Positions 1-10,200 of a stretch of 64,000 nt of DNA are shown here, in pieces. Location of the stretch: contig OY829662.1 in assembly GCA_963691815.1 (NCBI GenBank), forward strand, positions 23,525,562-23,589,561. The letters run 5' to 3'. Positions within the stretch are counted from its first letter, which is position 1, and every line of letters starts with the position of its first letter. The notes under the pieces are model-generated. The model did not search any database, was not told where the DNA came from, and saw only the letters and a list, made by a program, of their open reading frames with translations. The position numbers were made by a program, and so were the translations under genes. The stretch is from Echiichthys vipera. Lineage: Eukaryota; Chordata; Actinopteri; Perciformes; Trachinidae.

Positions 1-1320
1 TAATGCGCCTGCTTAGGCCCTGGGCATCCAGGGGCCTCACGAAAGATGAGCTTAAAAGAAAAGGTTTAAATATATAGGCTATATTTTAAATTTCAATACT
101 ACTGTATACTCACTGGAGATCAAAATTAGAGAACAAATTATTAGTACTTGATTTATTCTTAAAATACTGTTATTTGTTAATGTTCATTATTTGATATCAA
201 ATCAGCTGTGCCTACACCTCTGCTGTACTAGCATGTTTTTTTAAATAACCAAGGCACAGTCTTTTCCACAGTTCAGTAACAGTAGTGGGTTTCACAGCCA
301 TTACTTTGTTGCTATGGATTTTCCAGAGATTCTCTATGAGGATTAGATTTCATATGAATTAAATGTGCCTGGATGTGGCAGCCTTTTATTATTAAGTACT
401 GGGTAAACTGGTGCCTTCCCCTTACCCCCCCCCCCCCCTTTCCTGTTGATCTTGAGCTGCACTATCAAATAAAAGCAGAAATGCCCCAAAAAATTAAGAA
501 GGACAAAGTATGCTAAAGTCTTTTAGTAGCACCGCACTATTAAATGTTACAATGCATACACACATAGTCCAAGACCTCTGTCAGGTATTATTGCAAAACA
601 AAGAACAGAAACATCGAGACACTTGTATCAGCCCCAACAAGCAAGACCACAACTGCGTGCAGCTCAGGAGTCTTTCTCAGTATTTTGAATCCCCTAAAAG
701 CTGGAAGAAAATCCAGGAAAACTACTTACACAAAAGTGACATTCAATACAAATTTGCTGTGATGTTTGTGGGGTTCCAATTTAAAAGATCGATCTTCTTG
801 TATTGCCACAGGTCTATTGGCTGGTAAGCTAGCTTTGTTTTGATTTATTGTCGATATATTGTCATATATTAATAAGCTTCATATTCTGTTTACCTGTACT
901 CAATATAGTATTTTTTTCTGTCCATTGACTGCTGGTTCTGTTGCCATGGCATAAAGTGAAGGAAGGGAATTGGGCCTCTAAAAGTTCAGGTAATTTTAAG
1001 GCGCCTCTGCCTCCAGCAGTTCATAGTTTGTGCCGCTGGCAGTTGTCTCGAGGGAAAGTAAATGAGAGATCTTTGCGTGAGTACATGACAACCTCTGAGA
1101 GCTTTGAGAGGGACCAAAACCAGAGAGTGATCAAAGGTTGAACTGGAGGAGGAAAGGAGACAGAAATGGCACAGAAGGTGAAAAATAATGAGAAGAAATG
1201 CACAGAAAGATATCAAACTTGTTTCACACATCAGAGATTTGATGTCTTAAATATGACTATTCTGCCAGCAGTGTAAAATATGCTTATTGTATCATGGCTA
1301 TGGACAGTTGGATTCATGTT
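1..1320. other. Intergenic, no gene recognised
   Basis: AT-rich sequence with a C14 run at about 425-438. One 105-codon open frame at 510-827 has no recognisable domain, no plausible splice context and ordinary AT-rich composition, so I treat it as chance. No conserved protein, RNA gene or clear repeat was recognised here. Confidence 0.6.
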
Positions 1321-1326
1321 GAAACC

Positions 1327-1822
1327 AGACTGTGTAAAAAATGGATGTAGCATACCCGCCGGGATCCGTTCTCTCAACTTGATCCAATCGTACTCGCCTA
1401 CGGGACTCTCCATATTGACTCCGCCTCATTTCCTCTTAGCAAAAAAGGGCATGTATGTGACGTTGGGGGGAGGAAGATACGTCCATCTGGCTGACGTTTA
1501 CCTCCAAGGAGAAGTGAGGGCCAGTGGCTAGCTCCTAATTATTCATACACTTTAACTGCAAATAAAATAAAAACTAGCCTGGTAAAAAATAATTCACCTC
1601 TCCAGTGTTGTCATGGAGATATAAGCTAAACAAACAGAATAGAATGTTTTTTTTGTACCCGGCCTTGAACAGGTTTAATCATGCTGTGAAAACGGCCTGT
1701 TTAACATGGGAGTCAATGAGAAACTACTCTATTGTGCAAACTACCCTAGTGGACATTCGGAGAAGTGCAGTTTTTGGCACTTCCTGATTGGATCAGGAAG
1801 TCGCTGTGGTGGGGACAAAACC
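1327..1822 (+). mobile_element. Dispersed nonautonomous repeat, internally deleted copy
   Basis: This segment aligns by eye with 62881-63855 in the same orientation. Shared landmarks are the stretch at 1428-1460, the GAAGTGAGGGCC block at about 1512, CAGGTTTAATSATG near 1670, and the closing block ending GGCACTTCC near 1785. The copy at the right end of the window has about 455 extra bases between the GACGT block and the GAAGTGAGGGCC block, so this copy looks internally deleted. It contains no coding capacity. The family type is unknown to me. Confidence 0.7.
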
Positions 1823-1881
1823 CTCATAGCCTACAACTGTCATTACCTGGATATTCTGGATAATTAGAAAGCTTCTCTGCA

Positions 1882-1945
1882 ATACTTGTTTTTATGGTGC
1901 GATTTGCCGGAGGGGATAGGTTCAAACAGGTGTTCAACCTTTAAG
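1882..1945 (+). repeat. Fragment of the repeat seen at 44610-45275
   Basis: The short block with GGAGGGGAYRGGTTCAAACAGG followed by TTCAACCTTTAA matches landmarks at 45108-45275. The middle of the longer copy is missing here. Confidence 0.45.
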
Positions 1946-2174
1946 CAACAATACTATGGTAATACTGTGATAATATCTTTTGAAATAAAACAATCAATGT
2001 ATGTTAATGAACAAAACATTCAGAAAGGTAGTATTTACTGCTAAGCTATTTATTTGAATGCAGCAGTGGTTCATACTGTTTGACAACTGAATGAGTTAAC
2101 ATCAATACTAATATGACTTATTAATACCTTTAAATAAAAGAAAGACATAAAAGAAAAGTAGTTATCAATCCGAT

Positions 2175-3540
2175 TGAGTGGTTACGACATGTGGAGTTCC
2201 TCAGGGGTCAGTCCTTGGACCCCTTTTGTTCAACTTATATATGCTGCCTTTGGGTCAAATTCTGCAGAATTCTATTGTCAACTACCGTAGTTATGCAGAT
2301 GACACACAGGTATATCTAGCACTGTCTCCAGATGACTGCAGTCCAATAGAGTCATTATGTCACTGTTTAGAGTAAGTCAAAAATTGGATGAACCAAAATT
2401 TCCTTCAGTTAAATCGAGAAAAAAACTGAGATTATTGTTTTTGGCAATAAAAAGAAGAGGGTTGCTCTCAGTAAACACCTTGAGTCACTGTCTTTTGAAA
2501 CTAAAGACCAAGTGTGAAACCTCTGCGTGCTGATAGACTCAGATCTGACCTTCAACAGCCATATCAAATTAGTCACCAAATCAGCCTTTTATCAACTTCA
2601 GAACATCTCCAGAATTAAGGGTTTTATGTCCCAAACTGATCAGGAGAAGCTGATTCATGCTTTCATCTCCAATAGACTCAACTACTGTAACCTTACACTG
2701 GCTCCCAGTCAGCTACAGAATAGATTTTAAAGTTCTGCTACTGGTTTACAAATCATTGAATGGTTCTGGTCCCGAATACACGAATGGCATGTTAGAAGAG
2801 TATAAACCCAGTAGAGCTCTGAGATCTACAGACTCAGGTCAGAAAGTGGAGCACAGAGTTCAAAATATACATGGTGAAGCAGCATGTAGCTGTGATGCTG
2901 CACACAAATGGAACAAACTATCAGCAGATCTGAAATCAGCCCCAACTGTGAGCTTTTAAATCCAGGTTTAAAAAAATTCTCTTTTCATGTGCTTATAGCT
3001 GAGCTTTTTTTAATAACTTTAAACTTTATCTATTTTCTTTTGTTTTCTTTTTTTTAATTCTTCTTTGCTCCTGCTTTTAACTGTGTTTTTTGTTTTTATA
3101 AGATGTTTTGTCTTTATGTAAAGCACATTGAGTTGCCTTGGTATGAAATCCATCCATCCATCTTCAACCGCTTGTCATGGGGGGCTGGAGCTGATCCCAG
3201 CTGACATCGGGCGAGAGGCCGGGTCCACCCTGCAGGACACCAGTCTATCACAGGGCACATAGAGACGAACCGAGACAGACAACCATTTACACACACAGAC
3301 AATTTAGAGTCATCAATGAACCTAACACCTGCATGTCTTTGGACTGTGGGAGAAACCTGGAGAACCTGGAGAGAACCCACGCAGACACGGGAGAACGTGC
3401 AAACTCACACAGAAGGAACCCAGCCGGGATTGGAACCGGAAACACTTTTGCTGTGAAGCGACAGTGCTAACCACCAGATCACTGTGCCGCCCCACCTTGG
3501 TATGGAATGCGTTATATAAATAAAGATACCTCACCTTTAT
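2175..3540 (+). mobile_element. LINE (L2/CR1-like) reverse transcriptase remnant, 3' end
   Basis: Three open stretches at 2178-2375, 2527-2730 and 2657-2959 together resemble the end of a non-LTR retrotransposon polymerase. The first has the GVPQGSVLGPLLF motif followed by the catalytic YADDTQVYL motif. The second has the LIDSDLTFNSHI and NRLNYCN landmarks. The third has HWLPVSYRIDFKVLLLVYK. A deletion removes the residues normally between NRLNYCN and the LPVSYRI block, and frameshifts separate the pieces, so the copy is dead. The 3' tail (about 2960-3145, resuming at 3505-3540 with ATATAAATAAA) is split by the element at 3146-3494. The 5' part is missing, as usual for LINE insertions. Confidence 0.8.
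3146..3494 (-). mobile_element. SINE-like retroposon with 10-bp target duplication
   Basis: On the minus strand the element begins near 3494 with GGCGGCACAGTGATCTGG, contains a tRNA-promoter-like B box (GGTTCCAATCC) near 3430, and ends in GGAT repeats near 3150. It is flanked by CCTTGGTATG at 3136-3145 and 3495-3504, a direct repeat expected of target-primed reverse transcription. A second copy in the opposite orientation lies at 26681-27030. I do not recall its family name with certainty. Confidence 0.75.
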
Positions 3541-4197
3541 ACAGGAGCCTAGTAACCACTGAGCAAGCAGCATTTACCCCCCCACACTCAAGAAATCCTC
3601 ACTCCGAAAAGATTTAATTGCAGTAACATCAGATAAACGTTTTCACACAGCGCAATGACCACCAATGTCAAACAATGAACTCTATCTGATGTTAAATAAG
3701 GCCTTGAGGAAAACTTTACACTTTTGTATTTGAAGGAAAGGATGCCATCTGTGATTAGAATCTGCCTGAATTTTTATCTGCACTGTGATCCCCCACATAT
3801 GGTTCTTTTTTAATGGGCAGGATCATCTCTGCCGCTGTAAACAGAGCAGTGGGATGTGCAACAGCTGTGAAAGTAAAAAACTTTCATCTCTGTGAGGCCC
3901 TGTGTCTGAGTCACACGCTCACATCATGGACATGATCAAACACAGCAAAATGTGCCTCCCCAATGTCTCTGAGGTAAACAGTCGTTCCTTTCTTGGAAAT
4001 CAGCAAACAGTCTTTGCATTTGTCATAAATAACGACAGTGACATGGACATAAATATGCAAAGGTCTTTAAGTTCAACTAGAATATACATCAGGCTGATAA
4101 CCAGCAGGAGTCCTCATTAACACCCTGTTGTCCCCACTATCTGTACAATGTGGAAGGTTTTTCAGGGCTGTAATCGTTACATCTGTGTCTCCTGGTT
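3541..4197. other. Intergenic, nothing recognised
   Basis: No conserved coding sequence, RNA gene or repeat was recognised. The small open frame at 3902-4120 lacks features of a real gene. Confidence 0.5.
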
Positions 4198-4200
4198 TAA

Positions 4201-4777
4201 GGGCGCACTAACACTGTCCATCCGTACCGTGCCCCGGGCTTTATTGTACTTGTCCCCCACTCCCTCTCCCCCCCGGGCCAGGCCCGTGTGTATTCACACT
4301 ACCTGGGCCTCGGTGAATGCTTCTTGCTGCCTATACGTCATCACGCCGTAACACGTCACACGCATTGATGACGTCATGGCGATGCGTGCCTTTGTTTTCA
4401 AATCTTTCCACAGACCTCTGAGTTTTTGTGCGTCTTGTCGACTGTTTTTGAATATTTTCATCCGACCAAATCTGCAGTACACACTCCACCTCCGCATGAA
4501 CCTTTCACCGCCATTGTTTGAAATGTCCGCGCATGGTCCCTCCTTCTTTTTTCTATGTCCCAACAGGCGCACAGGAAATGACCTCAGAACCGCCGTAGAC
4601 CTCGTGCTCGTACACGTGCGCACGCTCGTGCTCGTACATGTGCAAACGTGCTTTAAAAGCCCACCTCTCTCAAACGGGCCGTGGACGGCAACCTTGCACT
4701 CACACTGGTCAAACAAACTAGACTTTAGCCATGAAACGTGCTTGGGCACGGTACGAATGGACATTGTGAATGCGCCC
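4201..4777. mobile_element. MITE with TAA target duplication (PIF/Harbinger-like)
   Basis: The left end reads GGGCGCACTAACACTGTCC and the right end, reverse complemented, reads GGGCGCATTCACAATGTCC. The terminal similarity continues through CGTACCGTGCCC, giving inverted repeats of more than 30 bp. TAA flanks both ends (4198-4200 and 4778-4780), matching the 3-bp TWA duplication of PIF/Harbinger elements. Open frames inside on both strands do not encode a recognisable transposase. A diverged relative lies in an mcm5 intron at 34852-35270. Confidence 0.8.
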
Positions 4778-4780
4778 TAA

Positions 4781-6120
4781 GTTATGTTTCTTTGATTTTA
4801 GTGATTTTCTGTTTTGTCTTGAAAATACTCACCTCTTGTCTCATTTCAGATTTTAAATCGGTCCCAATCAAGTAGAAATAGTGCACTATAGTAATATTTG
4901 AAATCTTTTTTGCCAGTTGGAATGTCAAGAGTTTCATGTTATTCCAATGTGTGTGCTCACACGCAAAAACTGCCCCTGCATAAGTCGGTGCTCCACTTGG
5001 TAACCCAGTCAAAAAAGTCTGGACAGGCCCCTGCTTTTTGGTAACCAGACCCTGCTTCTTGTGTATTGGATCCATCGATTAAACATCAATTAATGTGCAA
5101 CCTAAAGTCATGATAATTAAGGTTTTAAAACTAGATTTTGACAGGGAAATAACTCACTTTACGATTCTTTTCGTGTCAGTTTCTATTACTTTAATGCTGC
5201 ATCAAACCTTCGATAAAAAACACAAACCATCGGACATAAAATAAGCTGAGAGCTGTCCTGGACTTGGAGTCCTGAGGACCCATGACAGCCGTCGACTTTA
5301 CCCCCATGGTTCAGGAGCTTTGACGGAAGGTCAACAGAAAGCATGAGGCCGTGTACCTGACACTGTGAAATGTGAAATCAAACAGTGCACCCGTGTGGCA
5401 GAGAACCACACAACACAAGCGTGGAGCTTTTAATGTCTAGTGAAAAATAATGATGGTAAACCAGAAAATACACTCAAGTTTTCAACCACATAACATGATC
5501 TCCATCAACACATGGATTTTGCTCAGTTGTCATGAAACTATCAAACCTTCCATTAATATAAGCACTTAAAGGATTTAAAGGAAGATGTTAAATATAAGTT
5601 GTACTTTTGTAAACAGCAAGGTCAGGAATGACAACAACTTTTAAGTCAACATCGATGAGAATCATGGGAATATTTAACAAAGACCCGAGCTCCAAAACAA
5701 GAAGCAAGTAAGTGGACTGACAATGTGCAATGCTGTTTGCGTTGTGACTTTATCAAGTTAGTATACGTTTTTAATCATTGACTCATATTCTCCTATGACT
5801 TTGTTTTTATTTGATCATTCCTGTACTTTAATTTAATCTATTCATAAAGTACTTTTACTACTGGTCATTGTCTGTTTTGTTTTTTTATGTTCTTTATGGA
5901 TTAAGCTGACTTGGCTACTTTTCTACATCCTGAGTTTTAATAAGGAAGAATTAAGCAGTTGCAGTTAGCATTTTTACTTTTACAAAGAAACTTTTGAATA
6001 TTGCTTTATGTTAGAATCAGAATCAGAAATACTTTAATAATCCCAGGGGGAAACTGATTTAGGCTAAATATTTGAGTGTGTTGTTTAATGTGGTCCTCTT
6101 AACTTTGAGTACTATGGCAA
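4781..6120. other. Intergenic, one LINE/SINE tail, otherwise nothing
   Basis: No gene was recognised. At about 6013-6058 a block of the GAATCAGAATCAGAAATAC type, followed by TTTAATAATCCCAGGGGG, is the inverted 3' tail of a retroposon. The same tail occurs in forward orientation at about 10885-10920 and 14032-14064. Confidence 0.5.
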
Positions 6121-6770
6121 GTATTTCATAAAAACAATGTATTATTATTATAATAATACATACAATATGGTGACTGTGGGTACCCATACTGTATGTATGT
6201 ATTATTATTACTAATAAATAAAAATAATAACAATAATAATAAGAGTAGAGCCGCTGCTCCTTAGCGTTGAAAGGAGCCAGTTGAGGTGGTTCAGGATCAT
6301 CTAGTAAGGATGCCCCCTGGGCGCCTCCCTAGGGAGGTGTTCCAGGCACGTCCAGCTGGGAGGAGGCCTCGGGGAAGACCCAGGACCAGGTGGAGAGATT
6401 AGATCTCCACACTGGCCTGGGAACGCCTCAGGATCCCCCAGTTAGAGCTGGTTAATGTGGCCCGGGAAAGGGAAGTTTGGGGTCCCCTGCTAAAGCTGCT
6501 GCCCCCCGCGACCTGACCCCGGATAAGCGGATGAAGATGAGATGAGATGAGATGGGACTGTGGGTCCCCATACTGTATGTATGTATGTATTATTATTATT
6601 ATTAAATAAAAATAATAACAATAATAATAATGCATACAGTATGGGACTGTGGGTCCCCATACTGTATGTATGTATGTATTATTATTATTATTATTATTGT
6701 TATTATTAAATAAAAAATAATAACTAATAATAATAATGCATACAGTATGGGGACTGTGGGTCCCCAAACA
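6120..6770. repeat. Palindrome-plus-ATT satellite array
   Basis: A short palindrome (CATACAGTATGGGGAC, spacer TGTGG, GTCCCCATACTGTATG) recurs at about 6160-6200, 6550-6580, 6633-6672 and 6738-6766. Between copies are blocks of TATG, then ATT repeats, then AAATAA/AATAAT repeats. Two units are nearly identical (about 6550-6650 and 6655-6760), showing local duplication. The array is interrupted by the LINE end at 6243-6545. Confidence 0.8.
6243..6545 (+). mobile_element. LINE 3' end (last pol exon remnant)
   Basis: Conceptual translation gives landmarks of a fish non-LTR retrotransposon polymerase C-terminus: ERSQLRWF, then RMPPGRLPREVF, GRRPRGRPRTRWRD, LAWERLRIP and LLKLLPP. Stops and a frameshift after LRWFR show it is dead. 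It ends with GATGA repeats at about 6530-6550, a typical LINE tail. Only the final 300 bp are present. Confidence 0.75.
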
Positions 6771-7017
6771 ATGAGGATTTCAGTCTCATAAAACTGACAA
6801 ATTAATGAAAGCAGATTTTCTGTCTCCAATAGTTTTGTACTTCAAAAAAATCTACAAAACTACTAATGCATCTTAAATATGGCATACGGTATATGTCACT
6901 CTTCATAGTAACGGATGTACACCGAGCAGTAATAGTATTCTTGTCTCAGAATAGCTTATTAAGACAAAAACAGTTTCCTAAGGTCACTTTCCTTCTTGGC
7001 TGAAATTACAGAGCCTG

Positions 7018-7219
7018 TGCGCATGCGCGTGCAGTTGTAGGCTGCTGTCACTTTAAAGCGTGACGCAGTCCGCTCGCGCCCCACTCGGCTGTGTGAGCAG
7101 CAGCAGCAGCAGAGGCAGCAGCAGCAGCACCACCACCACCAGGAGGGAGCGGGGCTTGTCGCTGTGTACGGCTCGGTCCGGGGACGTCGGTGCTTCGCTG
7201 GGCCCTCACCGCCCTCAAC
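7018..7219 (+). promoter_or_regulatory. tom1: tom1 promoter and 5' UTR with NRF1 palindrome
   Basis: A GC-rich segment starts with TGCGCATGCGCG at 7018-7029, a match to the NRF1 consensus typical of housekeeping vertebrate promoters. No TATA box is visible. The presumed 5' UTR has a trinucleotide tract at about 7098-7140: CAG repeats interrupted by AGG, then CAC repeats. The transcription start is not determined. Confidence 0.6.
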
Positions 7220-10200
7220 ATGGAGTTCTTACTGGGGAACCCGTTCAGCACGCCGGTCGGACAGCGGATAGGTGAGCTGTTTTAAAAACCGCCACAAAAT
7301 CGTTGCATTGTAACAACAAAATGCTTCAGTCCGTCACCTTCACTGGAGTCATTGCGCCGCCAACTCTCGCCTCTCTGTCGAGCTGCTTCAACCGTTTAAA
7401 AAATATATAAATGGTTTTAATATACGAACGAATACGTTTATAATGCGAATGCGTCAAAATACTGAAGCTAAGGTGGTTTTATTAAGACTGACAGAGGAGC
7501 AACCGGTTATAGTTTGATTGACGCGTCCGCTAAACAATGATTTGGAAGAGGCGGGGTTTAGTCGCTGTGAAGCTCGCAGTGATTGGTTCTTATTGTGTGT
7601 GTTTATCCGCCAATGAGCTGGGCGGGACGAGAAGTGGGCCATATCCTCCTGACCCAAATAGATGCACGTTCAACTGTAGCTTAATGACTGCTCATGTGTT
7701 CAGGGACTGATGGAAATACAGTTGGTTATTCAGAGAAATAAATTGAATCCTAGTAGATACCGTTCCCTACTCATTCTACAAGCTGTGGATGTTTACTAAA
7801 TGAGATCTGGCCTTATTCCATATCTGTATAGCCCATAAATCAGAAAACACTGTGATTACTGTGTTTTAAGAAACGTGTACCAAGTATGACAAAGCTAGGT
7901 ACGGTATACGATATGTTCCTGAGTAAACTGTAATCACTACACGATTCATTTTAGTTTGTACTTTATATTATAACAGTGTTTATTAACCTATTTTCCACAG
8001 AGAGTGCGACCGGCTCCAGCCTGCCGTCAGAAGACTGGGCCCTCAACATGGAGATCTGTGACATGATCAACAGCTCAGAGGAAGGGTGTGTGTGTGCATG
8101 CGTGCATGTGTGTGTGTGTGTGTGTGCGTGTGTGTTATCTGTCAGCATCAGAAACAGATTACTCTGGAGTTTACATGCCTCTGACTATTGAAATTCCTCT
8201 GATTACAGACCGAAAGATGCAGTCAGAGCCTTGAAGAAAAGGATTGTGGGGAACAAGAACTTCAAGGAGGTTATGCTGGCGCTCACTGTGAGTGTTGTTC
8301 CCTCCGCCCGATGTTCTTGTCACTTGCTTTGAGTGTAGTTGTTTTAACTGTTTCTGCTGATTCACTGTGTCCACTTCTCATGTTAGGTCCTGGAGACGTG
8401 TGTGAAGAACTGCGGCTACAGGTTTCACATCCTGGTCACGACTAGAGATTTTGTAGAGGGAGTTCTGGTCCGGTCGATTATCCCGAGAAACAACCCTCCA
8501 TTAATCCTGCATGACAGAGTGCTCAGCATCGTACAGGTTAAAAAGAATGCCACATTACATGTTTGGTAGCACTGTGGCAGCCAGGAAAAAAGAATAAGGT
8601 TTTGTAATAATCAGTCTTGGTGTGGTCACATTGCTGTTGTGGTTTTCTCTTGTTAAGGCGTGGGCTGATGCATTCCGTAGCTCACCTGACCTGACGGGTG
8701 TGGTGTCCGTGTACGAGGACCTGCGAAGGAAGGGACTCGAGTTCCCCATGACAGAGCTGGACGGTTACTCACCCGTCCAAGCCCCTCAAAAGGTACAAGC
8801 ACGGCTGCTGCAGTCACTGCTGATGTTCGGGTGCTACCTATCATCTTTGGTCATTTTTCTTTCGGGTCACTTCTGTGCCTTTCGCTTACCAGACTGTGCC
8901 TGGGAACGGGCCTGCTGTCGCTACTCTGCCTACGTTGCTCCTCTCTTCCAAACCTCCGCTCATCCCACCCCAGACTTCTGAGCTAAAACTGGCTCTAGAG
9001 GGAAACAATGCCTTCACTCCCAGCCAGGTGATTGCCTTGCTGCACTAGAGACTGATATTTTATTAATTGAATTGCAGTTTTCCTATAATACACTGGTCTT
9101 TTTCCACGTTGGCTGGAATGCTGTTCCACAACTCCTTTTATATCCATCTTCATTTTGGACTTATGAACTTAAGGAATCAATATTTGTCTTTGCAAGGAAA
9201 TACTATAGCTATGTTTATTCAGGAAATACGATCGATTTTTTTCCAGATAAAAAAGCTCAAGACGGAGCTGGGAGTGGTGCGAAGCAACCTGACCATGATG
9301 TCAGACATGATGAGTCAGCTGGATCCTGTCACGGTAAAACATGCAGACATGGAGCTGCTGGAGGTAAAAACAAACACACAACAGAAACTGGTTTTCTTAA
9401 CGTAAACTTTTTTTTTATGCAAGAAACTCATTTCCTTCCAAATCATGTTGAGTAACCGTGTGTTACCCTTAACTGATCTCCTACTTTATATATTTTGTGT
9501 TACACCGGACCCCTCAAACCCCCGCCCACACATTCTTTGTCTGGTTGTGTCATTAGCAGTTATACACAGTGTGTAAGGAAATGCAAGAAAGGATTGTGAA
9601 GATCGTCCCCAGACTCAGTGAGGAAAAGCTGATTGAAGAGTTGCTGGCAGCTAATGATGAGATGAACACGGCCTTTACTCGCTACCACAGGTTAATTATT
9701 TAATCATTATCAATATACTATCGTATTTATGTAGTAAACAAGCTGATTGTAATGATTAAAGAATACATTTTATCATTCAATGTTATAAATGTGTTCTGGT
9801 GTTTACAGGTTTGAAAGACGAATACCAAATGGTCAAAGCACAACAGAGAAGGTAATGAACATGGCAGTCATATTTGAATTGGTTGTTCTAACTAAACAGC
9901 TCAATAATTTCATGAAATGGTTGATTCATGGACTATCATTTTGTCCCCTCAGAGTCACACGTATGTCAACCTAACAGACTTCGATATGACACCTGAGAGC
10001 CAATCAGGGCTTGCGTCAGTTACCAATGACAGCTCACTCAGTCTCTCAAAAGCTGACAGCTTGTCCAGTCAGATGGCAAGACTCAGTAAGTACCCCAGCC
10101 TTCATACGTACCTACAGTACATACTTCACATGTTCAGTGTATCCATGCCTGTACACGATGCACTGAGTTGTTGCTGTTCTTTTTGCAGGTACAAGTGAAT

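Noticed and set aside
2178..2959. Open frames with reverse transcriptase motifs as a possible host gene
   Set aside because: Frame breaks, a deletion between conserved blocks, and a LINE-type 3' tail show a dead retrotransposon.
4294..4780. Overlapping long open frames (156 aa minus, 134 aa plus)
   Set aside because: Both lie inside the MITE at 4201-4777 and have no recognisable domain.
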